Notes: generated by a model not told the origin, from the letters alone. A stretch of DNA of 64,000 nt from Phlebiopsis flavidoalba (GCA_035772785.1 JAOCPU010000090.1:1-64000); one strand, 5' to 3'. Positions 1 to 11,873 are shown, counted from the stretch's first letter. Program-made: numbers and translations.

Positions 1-301
1 TGGTCATGACGGCGTAGCCGGCTTCGAGTCTTGAAGGCCTCAAGGCCTCAAGCTTGAAACTTCAAGTCTGACGACCGGCGCGCTGGGTTATTGATCCTTT
101 TTTAGCGTCTCTGGTAAATCTAGGTGAATCCTTGTAAATCTTTGTAAATCATCCAGCCCCAAGCACTTAGTTTGCTTGTCCCAGCTCACACATACAAAAA
201 TACTGAAGTACAGGAAAAATAATATCAGATGAGTCCATGAGGTATCTGGTCGCTCAATGAGGGACCAAGACACTGAGGGGGAAGACACTCATGAACTCAA
301 G
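1..301. other. Left edge, no gene seen
   Basis: No coding signal is supported here. Positions 31-68 hold an imperfect inverted repeat built from CTTGAAGGCCTCAAG-type words (TTGAAGGCCTC / GAGGCCTTCAA). The short reading frames in this stretch are chance frames. The recombinase gene to the right ends at about 302, so this is probably its 3' flank. Confidence 0.4.
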
Positions 302-2908
302 TCAAAGTGTTATTCCTTTCCTCGGAATCAGATCTCCTCTCCTCCGCCGTGACTGCTCTACCGCACCAACAAGCTTCGTCCACTGTCCTCGTAATGCTGG
401 ATATTGTTTTTCAAAATCTTCGTCGTTCTTTTTGAATCGAACTTCGTATTCTTCCACCACAAACTTAATTCTACCCCATTTTCGTTTGTTCGTTTCGGTA
501 GACTGAAGGCTGAAAGCGCGCATGGGCCAATCTTTGAGAGGAATAAGAAGCCCTCGAGTAGGGTCGCCCAAGTTCCAATACCGCAGAGCCTGGTCTAGAG
601 TTTGAGTCCTCGGGATGCGGAGTTGTGGATGTGGGGAAACACATGGAAGGGGATGGGTGTAATGATTGTGGCGCTAGAAACAGAAGCGTGATGTGCCTCT
701 AAGCCATTCAAATCCTGCGGCACGGCTGCGTGACTTTGGCGCTGCCAGGGTGTGCAGGCCGTCAAAGACGGTGTTGTGGGCAAAACCCCGGACATGGTGC
801 TATTTGGCAGATCCGGAATAGATGCCGGGTATAGTGCCATCGCCGGAAAGGGAGGACGCTGCGGTGAATGTACAGAGTGACCAGGAGTTAGTGACGAGCC
901 TAGTGAAACGTTGGGTTGGATTAAAAAGGATATTACAAGCCTAAATTACGCACCCGCATTGTGTTCCATGGACGAGATACCGTTTGCTGCAGACGGTGTC
1001 GAGATATCAGCTTCAGGCGTAAAGGATGACGGCGTTGACTGGTGAGGGGACAAGAAAGAAGTGTTGTGATATTGCACATCAAAGTCTTGCCAAAGGCTTT
1101 GAGATCGCTTTGTCGTACAAAATCTTGAGGGACACCGTGGGAGGAAGGCTTATGGCGAGGATCACTGCCCATAATTGATGTTTCTAGAGCGTGACCCCCC
1201 ATGAGAAGATCACCATAATCTTCTTCATAGGCCATTAACTCGTCGAGAAGATAACGCATAATTGTTGCCACCCCTGAAAACGGGTGAGTATAAATGGTCT
1301 TTGAGTATCCACAGGACTTACATTTTCGCCTGACGACCATCCTCCCCACCATTTTATAGCTTTCAGACTCCACCTTACGTTTGCCCACATGAAAACCGAT
1401 ACTGCGCTCCTCCTCTACGGAAGCAGTGTGTCGTGAACTTGCCTGTGCGACCGACCATCACTCCCGATTTCTCCACAACAATCTCTAATAGTGACTCGAC
1501 CTTTGCGAGCCGATCGGCTTATTGCCTCTCCAACCTTGATCTGACCAGTAGAGCTGATGCCTGGGAACAAGACAGCTAGAAAGAAGTCTTCCCCTGAAGA
1601 AAGAGGCCTTCCCATGCAGGACTCCAGATGCTGCTTCCACCGTAGTAGATGTTCATATGCGTCCCATATGGGGGTGTTGGGGGTCTGGTGGGAGCATGTA
1701 TGCTTGACCTAAATCACAAACCGCATGGCTGAGACTTGGTATATGACGATCAAGCTCTTAAAACTCCCACCTTTGTTTGGGTCTTTATTTGTCTTTCTGA
1801 ACACAAGTTTTAACTCGTGGTACAGATTGGAGGATGGATCGAGTAGACAAAACAAGACATGCTTCATGCGTAGTCCAATGAGCTCATCAACAGCTATAAT
1901 TTTACTTGTCAGACAATCCATTATACATCAGATGAAAATTTCTCATACCGTGTCCAAAAGTACAATTGCTGTGGAGGAAAATGTCTTCCAGAAGGAGACA
2001 ACGAGTTTCTCCAAGCAACTCCTTCGCAGCTGGAGTACATACCCACTGGTAGATGACCAACAGGTCCTTGGGTAACATCGGTAGGGCCTGCGTAGAGACT
2101 TCTAGCTTATAACTGCGATTCTTGAGTGATTCAAAGTAGGCCCCTTGAAGTGAAACTCAAAGACAGGATTTCCTTCCCCATTTTTTAGTGTGCGGGTTAT
2201 ATGCCCAGGATTTTCCACTACAGCCCAGTACCCCTAAAAACAATCATTTAACCGCCCCCCAAAGTGTGGCTAGCTGCTCACTTAAGAAACGTTTCAAAAT
2301 ACGATTTGAATGCGGCCCGGATCCCTTCGGCTGTTGAAAAAGCTGCGGTTCTCCTCTTCGCATTTGTATGCAACGTACATGCGAAGCACAGTGGGTGTAT
2401 GCTCGCAAAGTCGATCAAGAGCTTCCGAGAACATCAAACGCTCAGAATTAGAGGTCGGCGTCGGCATCGGTAGGTATCCTGGGGGTGGCGAGGCCGGTGC
2501 TTCAACCTTCTCTTCTTCCACGAAGTTTTTTCAACCATTTTCTTCCAGCTGCGACATAGTTCGCGTATTGTTTCTTCGTGCGCTTGGACTTGAACCAATC
2601 TTCAGTCGTAAGCCTACTTTTCTCCAATTAGAGACTGAAGCGTTTGGAGGGACTCGTTCTGCTGGCGTTTGTTTCCGTTCATCGACAGAACAGTCTATAT
2701 AGAGATATGACAATAGAATGAAGTAAGTTGAATCTGTATACAAGAAATATCACTGACCTTGCTGATCCTCAGTACTACCTCCCCCGCGTCCCTGACCACG
2801 ATCTGCTCTGCGTTTGCCGTCCTACCCGTTTTTTGTAGTTACCAGTCCTCTGAAGTACAAGAGGGTGAGACTCACAGTTGAGGCTTTTTTGCTGCGGTGA
2901 GGAGGCAT
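302..2908 (-). pseudogene. Tyrosine-recombinase transposon gene with GCR1-like C-terminus
   Basis: This is a fungal tyrosine recombinase of the kind carried by YR transposons (Crypton-like), which cut and join DNA through an active-site tyrosine. Exon 1 (2876-2908) starts MPPHRSKKAST. Introns at 2822-2875, 2695-2757, 2234-2281 and 1274-1321 have GT..AG borders. The N-terminal core-binding part (RTKKQYANYVAAGRKWL near 2570-2620, FSTAEGIRAAFKSYFE near 2290-2340) leads into the catalytic part: LIGLRMKH (about 1880), RKTNKDP (about 1780), ISSTGQIKVGEAISRS (1520-1570), then KFTTHCFRRGGAQYR (1390-1460), whose H-x-x-R is the recombinase signature, and RYLLDELMAYEEDYGD (about 1210-1255). A GCR1-like DNA-binding C-terminus ends at 302-571. 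Frame shifts are present at about 2620 and 2330, both at homopolymers, and more lie toward the 3' end. Family assignment rests on remembered motif order; the exact YR subclass is not decided. Confidence 0.82.
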
Positions 2909-3309
2909 TTGAGATATTTAGAATAGTATGGGGTCTTGTGGAGTGTTTGCAGGGAGAGGGGAAGCACCTAGTGAGGGAGGCTGCAACGTCGCTGAGAGCG
3001 GAACCCCGACACAGTTTCCCTATCAAATTTAAAAATATCGATCTCACGACGTTTGATAGATGGGGATGGAGAGTCATCCGTATTTTTTTACTGAAAGTTT
3101 TTGTGTGAAATTGTGACAGGAAATATTACGACGCAAGAGTGAGGCGCCGATTTGTAATGTCAAAATATGACATAAGTGTATCACAGAAATTGAATGGTGC
3201 TTTACATTCCAGCGCTAATAGTGCGCCTCCGCAAAGTGTATCGCTCTGGAACTTGTCTGCATTTGCCTGTAAGTGAATCGAGAGGCACCAGTGCCCAAAG
3301 CGGAAGTGA
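2909..3309. other. Intergenic, no gene recognised
   Basis: This stretch separates the recombinase start from a RhoGEF relic on the other strand. A short open reading frame from an ATG at 3157 ends in a GTAAGT donor at 3269 and could be an exon. Every acceptor that keeps frame with the downstream coding block meets a stop, so I do not call it. Confidence 0.35.
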
Positions 3310-3850
3310 AAAGACGCGTTGTTCAGAGCTGTACAAAGCCTACTGACCGAGTATGTCCTTTCTGCCCCTCACATCCGTTGACCTGAGCAATGTGGACACA
3401 CAGCCGATCCCGCTGGAGCTGCTGTTTGTGTCGGCACCAGACAATGAATCTCGATGGAATCACATTGTGCGCCTTGGTAGGTCGCGAGTACTACGAGATC
3501 ATCCTCTAGTCAAGCGTTTTTTTGGTGTACATATCCCAGCACAAGTAGGCCCAAGCACATCACCAAGTGTTAGTAGGACGCGACGCACGAACACAGTCTC
3601 ATCGTTGAGATGGTTTCTCTCAACGACGCGGAGGGCTTCTTTATTAGTACAAACAGGACCCATCGCGCAGCGCCATTTGGTACGTCTGGACTCTTCTGCC
3701 TGAAATTTTTGGAGTCTGATAGCGTGTAGAACGCGGCTAGCAACTCCGTTTACGGCACAGTGGACAGCGTCTTCATGTCGAACATGGCTGAGCCCCCACA
3801 ACGCAAGCCGACAAAGGTGCTCGCCCTAGTCGAAGTGACGCAGATCTGGC
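3310..3850 (+). pseudogene. Rho guanine-nucleotide exchange factor relic (PH to CNH region), copy 1
   Basis: The relic encodes the end of the PH domain and the start of the citron-homology (CNH) domain of a fungal Rho1 GEF of the ROM/Rgf type, a cytosolic and membrane activator of Rho1 in cell-wall signalling. Visible in order: ELYKAY (3327-3345), an intron from GTATGT at 3351 to ACACAG near 3403, PIPLELLFVSAPD, HIVRLGR, a frame change, REYYEIIL, then VEMVSLNDAEGFFISTNRTH, APFG, an in-frame TAG near 3730, SNSVYGTVDSVFMSN and KPTKVLALVEVTQ (ending about 3843). The ATG at 3353 that opens a 116-codon frame lies inside the intron, so it is not the start. The DH domain is missing. The copy at 16.5-17.7 kb has the same motifs in the same order, which makes the call firm despite the breaks. 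Confidence 0.75.
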
Positions 3851-5583
3851 GTTCTTTCTCGAGCGCTACAGGGACTGCTGACGTGCTCTCGGGGTGCGTC
3901 CTTCTCTGCACTCACTGAGGCGTGCCGTCCTCCTGATGCAGAGTGGGGTGAGGCTTGAGCCAGGTGGCCATCGAGCTCTATTCTCATTCAGTGAGCACCA
4001 AGTGCTCTTTCGTCGTTCATGCCATATATGAGCTCACTGCACTCACTTTTCTTTGCTCTTGTGATTCCACTAGATGGTATTAATTTCCTTCTTTGTTCCC
4101 TGCTAAGCGCGCGAATTCTCCTACTGCGTGGGGTTGGTTCCCTCTGCTCTAGATTACCGAGCTTTCTCTCATTACTTTCAGGTTGTTTGAACTGTCGAAT
4201 CGATTTTCGCGGCTCACGGCACTCCGCATCTTGTTCTGGTAATCTTAGCTGGCTGATACGCCCAGTATAATTTATTTTATTTTATAATTGACGCTTGCGG
4301 TGATTTCCCTCGGTAGCATACACTGGAAAGTAATCCCAGGTGAGTGCCAGAGTCATACGCTGCTGCGGCTTGTGGCAAACTATTATCCCACCAGATGTTC
4401 ACCTTGGGTGGGAGCTTAGCACGGTTTTTTATGGAAGGACCTCCTAATGTCCCATCATTGTTGTAGGTCTCTCGGTGTATAAAGTCCTGTTGACCAGACC
4501 AACTCTAATAAATATGCTTTTCTTTTTGACAAGTTGCATTCCCCAAACTATAAACCGCTTGCAGGGGAACTTCTTCTAGGGGCTAGAAGTCAGTCCTACG
4601 CTAGAGTTGCTCTAGCAATTTAGGCTTTCCTAGTACTCCAGCAGCGACTGTTTCATGATATTAGAAATAACATGTGTGTCCCTTGAACTACTCCTGTTTT
4701 TTCCCCTTTCTTTCCCTGTCTCTCCTGTCTTCTCCTGCCACATAATGATATGGCGCGGCGCCGCACTCAAGTTCAGAGCTATAGGCACCACCCGTCTACT
4801 TTGGGCGGGGCCTCGTGGCTGGGACGTAAAGGGCCCCCGCAACTTTTGCTGGAGTACGAAAGCGAGCTCGCAGGCGGATTGCCGTGTGTTGTAGCGTCGA
4901 CCGCAGGACATCGGGATTTTCGCTGTGTTTTCTATTAGTGATGAGCGAAACCGAAAAAAACACGCAAGTTCGGTCGGGGAATGGGAACGTTAAAAGGGAA
5001 GACCGCACCAGACTTCAAGTGCCGGTTCGCCCAGGAAATCGCACTTGGCCCAACACAGCGAAAGTAAACGCTGGAACACCTGTTGTGGAGGTTCCAAAGT
5101 GGGCCAGGTTTGACTCAAGATTCGCACAAAGGGCCCACGGCTGGCGCCTGAGTGGGAAAGACATTGGATATCCAGTGCCGTGTTCGATCCTCAGGATTTA
5201 TGCTTCTCTCTCCCAAACCAAAACGAAAAAAACATAACGGAGAGCTTCGGCTGACGATCCAAGTGCGCGTGTTTAAACGCAGGAAGCGCTTGCCTCTGAC
5301 AACTCCGTTGGAAAATTGTCGCATTCAGAACACAGAAGATCTCTGGGTACAGGGGATTCAAAGAGCCGTGTTCGGCTCAGGGACCCGTTGTCCGAGAGAG
5401 AAAAGGGGCATAGAAAGCGTGTTGTGTAGAAAGGGCGATTTTACTTACAAGAGGGTTCTGTTTGATCCAGTGTGGGTAGGAAAACGAATGGAGTGAAACT
5501 GAGGACGCGAGAGAGAGACGTGCCTGGTAAGCAGCCACGGTGTCCAGAGAAGGCAAGTTCGAGTAGCCCCCTTTTCTGGCAAC
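3851..5583. other. Long stretch without a recognised gene
   Basis: I see no protein family, repeat or RNA here. Overlapping open frames of about 114-117 codons at 4884-5237 and 5152-5496 on the plus strand have no recognisable motif, and codon use does not single out one frame. The rest of the CNH domain expected after 3850 could not be followed beyond VEVTQ. Confidence 0.4.
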
Positions 5584-6345
5584 GAAAGCCAGCACGATGC
5601 TTGCAGCTAAAGAGCTACAGCAACACCTCAGGTGCCCAAAGGAGCACCGTCTGTCGCGGGCCCAGCGAGCGATGTGAGATGAGTGCGAAAGCCGGAGCCC
5701 AAAGCGAAGACTGCGAAACAACGCTCGTTAGCGAGCAGCACTCGACGCGGCCGCGGCGGCGAGCGGCGCCTGCGTGGCGATGCCAGTAGTGTAAGGATAA
5801 GTGGTGTGGCTCACCTCACGGAGGGTCCCAGACGAGAGGTGTAGTTTCGAAAGCGAGATTGGAGAGACAAAATCATCGAGTGGGTGGTGCAAGAGAGATA
5901 TCGAGAGAAGGCCACGAGAGAGGAAGAAGACAGGTCGCGGGGATCGACGCGCCTGACTCTTTGAATGTGCCACGTGCCCAGTGAATCGCGCCCCGCGGTC
6001 ACGCGGCGCGCTCGCGCGTCGAGCATTTTCCAAATTGGGTGGCCCGACACTGGACAGGCGCCGCCTGAGACCGTCGAGCACCCAAATCTGGTAGGATTAC
6101 AAGCGCCCAAAGCCGCCAAACCGCCAGACCGCCTCGCGTTACCCAAGGCGTCTTTCGCTCGTGTTTCCTGCCTATTGCGCTCTCCCATGTCTCGTCTCCG
6201 TTGCCCCGGCGCGCTCTGCCCACGTTTTCGATTCCTTCAAGCACTCGCATCATCAGCTCCTTTGGGCTGCCGTGGGACAACGAGCCCCCCTTGAGCTTGT
6301 CGTTCCGGCGCGAGATCTTCAAGTACTAGTCTCTGGTCTCCAAGC
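5584..6345. repeat. Segmental duplication, copy 1
   Basis: Two blocks here recur at 11874-13240. Block A (about 5584-5930) begins at GCCAGCACGATGCTTGCAGC and runs through GGTGCCCAAAGGAGCACCGT and GAGGGTCCCAGACGAGAGGT with few differences. Block B (about 6020-6345) contains CAAATTGGGTGGCCCGACA and CATCAGCTCCTTTGGGCTG. Copy 1 lacks the 632-bp insert that separates A from B in copy 2. The duplicated DNA has no recognisable product; it may be promoter and 5' gene sequence of a duplicated locus. Confidence 0.8.
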
Positions 6346-6529
6346 CGCCGCCTCCCAAATACATGGAGCAGTGAACGTCTCTGCTGTGGATAGGACAATA
6401 GGGACCAGGTGCATCTCCGACTTGATGGCTGGCTCAACCGCTGACGACATTTGTGTACAGTCGCTTCGCCGTCGTAATGACCGCCTTGTACTTGGGCACT
6501 TGGGTACGTCTTATGATGCGATCAGCTGA
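6161..6529 (+). CDS. Possible short coding frame overlapping the duplication
   Basis: A 122-codon open frame spans the end of duplicated block B and the single-copy DNA after it. The part LELVVPARDLQVLVSGLQ looks protein-like, and the equivalent frame in copy 2 keeps QHQLLWAVVG before hitting a stop. No family is recognised. A minus-strand frame at 6434-6628 (64 codons) overlaps and is equally uncertain. Chance cannot be excluded. Confidence 0.18.
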   Translation: MFPAYCALPCLVSVAPARSAHVFDSFKHSHHQLLWAAVGQRAPLELVVPARDLQVLVSGLQAAASQIHGAVNVSAVDRTIGTRCISDLMAGSTADDICVQSLRRRNDRLVLGHLGTSYDAIS

Positions 6530-6975
6530 CAGTGTTTTGCCCCATCGAACGCAGTAGCTCCTCAAAGGACAGTTCAACTCGTCAAATACGCCAGCTACCC
6601 ACGAATCGCGCGCCGCGGGCACGATCAACGCAGGTCAGTGTTAGACGGGAAGGTGAACATCAGCGAACGCTGATAGAGATGGGTTGGTTTACGCAGAAAC
6701 CGGTGTAGTCACTCTCTACACTAGTTGGAAAAAGCCATCAATCGGCTCCGTCAGAATGGACCATAGATGAACCCTTTTGCTGTAGTCAGCGCATATAGCA
6801 AGCAGACAGCCAATGACGCGGGTGAGAGGGTGAAGATAAACAATTCATTCTGTGGCAGCATACAAAAGTCACAGTCTACAGAGTAAGCGAAAGTGCGTTT
6901 GGTGACGCTAAACCACGATCGCGCCACAGGAGATTTACTGCTTTCGAGAAGTCGAAGGGGAGCAACGCGCACAGC

Positions 6976-8904
6976 TCATTCATCTCTTTCTGTCACGGTG
7001 CTGGAGCTCTCGGAGCTGCTCTCCTGATCGTCCTCCGTCTCGGAGTCCTCCGTCTCGGAGTCCTCCTCTTCTTCGTCTGTCTCCGAGTCGTCTTCTTCGT
7101 CTCCCTCGTCAGAATCAGAAGCAGTGTGTTCTTTCTCCTGATTCTTTACCAGAAGGTGTTGAAGCGTGCCTACCTACCAGGGTCACTATCTTTGTCAACA
7201 CCGCGTGGGGTGCACCTGTAGGATGGGAGTCAAGGAGACGCGTGAGGGCCGCGTTGATCGTATGCGCCAGGCGAGTTGATGGGTCAACAAAGAGGCTGGC
7301 AGTCCCAGCCACATTGGTAGGCTCAGCTGGCGGGATCCCTGTGAGTTCCTCGATAGCAGCTTCGACGTACTTGAGAACGACAGGGCCCATTGCGAAATCG
7401 CCTCTCTTATGTTCATTCTTGGATGTCCCGACATCTGAAGAATTGTCAATATTCTGAGAGCCGTCTGGTTGAGGTGTTTACACTGACCATTCGATTTCCG
7501 TCCTCCGTCACCTTTCAAAGGACGCTGGGGTATGCCTTCCAAAGTAGTTAATGAAGCATTTTTTGGTGATCCATAACTCTAGGAGACCAGTGGAAATCGG
7601 ACACCCGCAGTGTAGAAGTCCGTCTTGAGGTTCAGATCCACGATCTGCACGCTTGCCTCCAAGAGCCTTGCCCGTCTTTTGGGCTGCTGTTTCCCCGAGC
7701 CCCCCAAGCTGGCAAGTAAGGCAGTTGTAGCGGCCAAACTAGAGATGTTTGATAAGCACAAGTGCAAAACGTTGTTGATGTATGTGAGAAATGGTTTGAC
7801 CTTGTTTCGTAGGATTAGTTTTGCGATCTCTGGCCCTGCCTGTAGGCAGCTGTGGCCATGCGCTCGCGCGCTATCGTCGCTCGAGCTTCGCGGAGCATTT
7901 CCGGGGTGATGTCTCTCAACTGTCCTTTGTGAATGATCTGCTTGCCTCTGAGGAGCCGGGCTTCATTGGAGTTCAGTGTCATGGGATAGGCATCAATGAT
8001 GCTGAAGTTTGAATCACCTAGTGTGCCAGTACCAGCAGAGTTTCTCCCTTGTGTCGGGTAGTGTCTGGGTTTTTGGGTACACCAGAGTATACCGCTTGTT
8101 TGATCTGATGTTTTCCCACGGTCAACTAATCTCTTCTTGTAAAGTGCAGCATGAGGTACCTTGTCCAGCTGATTTGCGTTGGCACACAAATATGAGTGCC
8201 TAGCCACCTAGAAATGTGATGCCAGAGCTCTGCAGCAGGGCAGTCCTTAATCCACACGACTTCAGGTTCTATGTTAGCGGCTTGGCATTTCCTTCGAACA
8301 TGGGCGTCGATCTGACTACATAAATCCCGGAACTGGTCAAGATCTGCCAAGGAGAGCTTTTTGCGCTCGGGCAAATTCGTACACTTCATCAAAAGACACT
8401 ACCAACTCAGGATCGATGGCCTCAGACTGGCTATACTGAAATTGGAGCTTGAGGAATTCCTCGTATCCTGCGACATAGTCGCAGAACATGGTTGCGGTGA
8501 GCAGCATGTCGCGCTCGAGGAGCTTGGCTGTGAGGAAAGGTTTTGAGTCCCGATCAGCTCATGGGTTATTTCTGTGGCTTACGATCGCTCTGATCAATGT
8601 TAGAATCCGTAGGCGTGCCTGCTCGAGGGAGTTATTCTGGTGAATGTCAAAGCTTGGGATGCTCGGTGACGGGCAGGGTCAGGTGACATGTTTGGGTATC
8701 TGTAGGTGAGAAGTTCAACATGTAATCCCGACCTTGAGTGCGAAGTGCAAAGGTCCAAGAGGATATTTGGTCAGGGGCTATGACAATGCATTGACACATA
8801 CCGAAGGTGAGTGATGTGATCCCATATTCTCGTGACGTGGGGGGTTGATAAGCATCTGGCAGCAATTCAAGAGTGAATGTTTGAGTGTTTCCGCTAATGC
8901 ACAA
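6976..8904 (-). pseudogene. Unidentified gene with a very acidic C-terminal tail, frame-broken
   Basis: Several protein-like blocks lie in one direction on the minus strand and are joined by plausible introns, but no family is recognised. In order: a start-side block with LELLPDAYQPPTSREYG (about 8830-8880), an intron with GTATGT donor and TCAAG acceptor, RDYMLNFSPTDTQT, NNSLEQARLRILTLIRAI before a GTAAGC donor (about 8580), LLERDMLLTATMFCDYVAG (about 8500), LSLADLDQFRDLCSQIDAHV (about 8310-8370), FSIIDAYPMTLNSNEARLL (about 7960-8010), ITPEMLREARATIARERM (about 7870), VLKYVEAAIEELTGIPPAE (about 7340-7380) and a tail rich in Asp, Glu and Ser (SDSDEGDEEDDSETDEEEE) ending at a TGA at 6976-6978. 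At least three frame changes interrupt it. The acidic tail suggests a nuclear or chromatin role, but that is inference. Confidence 0.5.
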
Positions 8905-9313
8905 TGTTCAATGTGAACGGACCTAAACGTCGCTTCTTAGCGTGGGGTTCATTCTGCCCAGTCTCGTGAGGCCCCTCCAGAGAGCTAATTTGCTTTGACA
9001 GCGCTCCTCTCATGAATTCTGGATGTCCACGAAGGAATCAACTGCACTGCGCAGCTACTTGATGTGTTTAAGGGGACGCACGATAAGGTTGTTGGAGCAC
9101 GCAGCTCTTGGGGGGGCGGACAGCACCCGTGTTTTTTCGGAGACTCTTACGCATTTTACGCTGGGTTTCCAATGCTTTAAGTCAATGTGAGGACGTTCCC
9201 TTCCTGTAGTATGGTGAGGTGAGCCGTGGAGAGTGTCATTGAGAAAAATCCAAGAAATGCGGTAACATAGAGATGTCGTGGCGCTGTTGTATGTGGTGGG
9301 CTGCAGCATCCAA
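8905..9313. other. Intergenic, nothing recognised
   Basis: Short frames on the minus strand (9055-9309) have no motif. This may be the 5' flank of the unidentified gene at 6976-8904. Confidence 0.35.
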
Positions 9314-9364
9314 TGCGCCTTATGTATACATGCGCCTTATGTATACACGCGCCTTATGCATACG
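9314..9364. repeat. Three tandem 17-bp units
   Basis: Three head-to-tail copies of TGCGCCTTATGTATACA occupy 9314-9330, 9331-9347 and 9348-9364. The first two are identical; the third differs at three positions. Nothing else in the window shares the unit. Confidence 0.9.
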
Positions 9365-9959
9365 TTGCCTAGGCCGGCTACATCACGATCTGATGCTAAG
9401 TTAAGCATCCTGCCACGCAGGAAGTATAAAGCTAAACTGTCACAATTTCACACATTGCTTCGTTGTGCGAGAGTATCAAATCCCAATTTTACTGGCATAT
9501 CTTATGTACAATTTTTACGTTACAGAATGTGTCATTATTTCTCCGTCAAAATCGTTACACAAAAAGGTCTGAGTTATGATTGGTACATGAGTGTTAGAAT
9601 GTTACAAGGGTGGGCGCGCTCCACAGTTGGTGGGCGGCTGTCCGGCGTGGACGAGGCAGTGTAACCTCACATCAAAGCTATAGTTGACAGATGGCGACCT
9701 CAGCAGGCAGGTAGAGCTTTTGGTATTGTGTCTGCACAAATGAGGTGCATCCGCGAGTTGCGAATTTTAGTCCTGGGATAACAATTTGGATTGGACTCAG
9801 TCAGTCAGATTTCGGAGGGGCAAGAATGCGTACTATTTTTCCAATCAAATGTACATAATACAATGTATCTATTATGTAGATACAGGGTCGCAGCATGTCA
9901 TGTGTGGCATACATCCTCTATTGCTAGCTACCCAGTATACATTTAGGGATTCGAAGGGC
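9365..9959. other. Intergenic, nothing recognised
   Basis: No gene is supported. A 128-codon plus-strand frame ending at 9664 crosses the 17-bp repeat and shows no family signature. Confidence 0.35.
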
Positions 9960-10790
9960 CTAATGATAACGGTCTCTGATGCGGCATCTGTGTGGGTGTC
10001 TGGTAGGAACCTTCAAGTAGAAGATAGGGGAAGATAGTACTTGAGAGGAAGCATACAAAAGGCACGGGTAATGGGAATGGCCACAATGACCTGAGCGGAA
10101 AAAGAGGATACATTCAGACATACTCAACCAACATTTTTCTGGAAATCGTATGCCGTAACGCAACCAGTTATGAACATGTCTTGGCCGCCTGGTGAAAATA
10201 GAGTATGGAATCGCCAGTCCTTGGGAATATGAGTGTGCGCGTACGTGGCTTGATATAAAAATACACCACGTCGACCGACTTGCGGTCTTGCGCAATGCAG
10301 CGCACTTGAACGATGATGGTGTGCGACTGCCGATTCCAAGGGAACTGGGAAGCCAGACGCGAAAAACGGGACTCAGGACTCCACCTAGAGGAGAGTGCAG
10401 CAGGTTTTGGCTTGCGAGACAGACCTCCGATGCTAAGCGAGTAGCTAGTGCGAGCTACACGGGGAGATAGCTGTATGTCTGAGAGCGACTTCGGGGTGGA
10501 AGTGCTGGTGGCACTATCTGGATTATACAAGCGGGATTAGTCATGAGAATGCAGTGGGATGATGAGTAACACAGCGATAACATACGATTGCCTACACGCC
10601 TTCAATGGAGCAACAGATGACAGTAGAGTAGAGGTTGAAGAATGTTTGTGAAATGTGGCCGTGCTCTCAGCACCGTAGGAAGATACGTAAGAAGTAGTGT
10701 CATTGAACATTGTATAACAATGCAGGGTCCGCAAGGATTGACTGAAGGGTTTTGGGTAAGGTATGAGTGGCCTATTGTGCATCGATAGTG
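9960..10790 (-). pseudogene. Unidentified gene, at least three exons, frame-broken
   Basis: Protein-like blocks run right to left. An upstream block has SSYGAESTATFHKHSSTST (about 10640-10690) followed by a 68-nt intron with GTATGT donor, TGACTAAT branch sequence and ATCCAG acceptor (about 10518-10585). The next block contains SIGGLSRKPKPAALSSRWS and QSHTIIVQVRCIAQDRKSVD (about 10270-10440), then after a frame change KDWRFHTLFSPGGQDMFITG (about 10160-10220). A short intron ending in CGCTCAG at about 10095 leads to VIVAIPITRAFCMLP. The Ser/Pro-rich start followed by a beta-strand-like core could be an OB-fold or similar DNA-binding protein, but no family is recognised. Breaks at two junctions make it a likely pseudogene or mis-assembled gene. 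Confidence 0.4.
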
Positions 10791-11873
10791 GCCGTTAAGA
10801 CGTGCTCAATAGAGCGTAAACAAAAGCCACCAGAGCTGGCATGGAACAGGCACGCTGCTGATAATAAGCTCGGATCGCACGGACTTGACAGGTCCCGGCG
10901 TAAAATCGAAGCTTACACGAGGCATAGATTAGAGCGTGCGCAGATTTTGTAGGTAGGGTGTGTGGACTGCTACCAGCACATGACCTGTGTAGCATGCTAA
11001 TCAGCAGGCGCTCATCGCTAACAACGGTTAATGCAAGATCCATGAAGGTTTTGGGGCTCACACAGCACAGAAAGCCGGGAAGTGTATGCATCGACATACT
11101 ATGAAGACACAAAGTTCTACCGCAACATATGGCTTGGAAAGCTTGTGGTGTCTCAAGTTTTACATTCATAGAGAATTCCAATCACGTGCGGCCCATGGAT
11201 TTACTGCGACTAAGCCGCCCATGAAAGATAAGTGCCGCGAGAATTTCACGAAAAACGACCCTGCGCATCTGATTTGTGCTCGTGCTGTACGTTTGACACC
11301 TTGGCTCATGTGTTTAGGGATCACGGTGTGAGAGGAGTCTCACTGAGGAAGGCTGGAACAAGATTGAGAGTTAGGTGATAATACGTTTGTTACACACCAC
11401 TGACTTCGCTCTCCCTATACTACTTCACTACGGTGCCCCCCTTCGCCTCTTGAGCCTTGTACATGCTAAATACTTGTAAGACAAAATGAAGGAACTGTTG
11501 CGATGGATTGGACATTTACCCATGGCTAGGAATGATCAAAGCTGAGTCTTTTACGCCTGAAACATTCAAGTCTTGTTGCTTCTGGGGCGACCGTGCGAGC
11601 AACTTGGTCAGCCTTGACAGTGTGTCCAGTTTTGATGCTCCCGAGCTAGACGGCAGGCCTAAGGGAGCCTGTCGTCCTCCAGCAGCCTAAAGGAGTTGCC
11701 GTCACGAGTGTTGAACAAATCTGAGGCAAAGTGAGCGAGGGCGAGGGCAGGGACAAAGCTGGAACACGGGAACGCCGCGCGTCTTTGAGGCGCGATCCCA
11801 GGCGAGCTCTGAGATGCCATCAAGTCGGCGGAAGGTAGACACGGGTATATATGACCGGATGCTCGGGGCGAGG
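10791..11873. other. Stretch without a recognised gene
   Basis: Frames of 81-128 codons occur on both strands (for example 10795-11181 minus, 11086-11331 plus) and none shows a motif or a clear coding bias. The right end borders duplicated block A. Confidence 0.4.

Noticed and set aside
3353..3703. 116-codon plus-strand frame starting at an ATG
   Set aside because: Its first part lies inside an intron (GTATGT at 3351 to ACACAG) of the RhoGEF relic, and later parts switch frame; it is not an independent gene.
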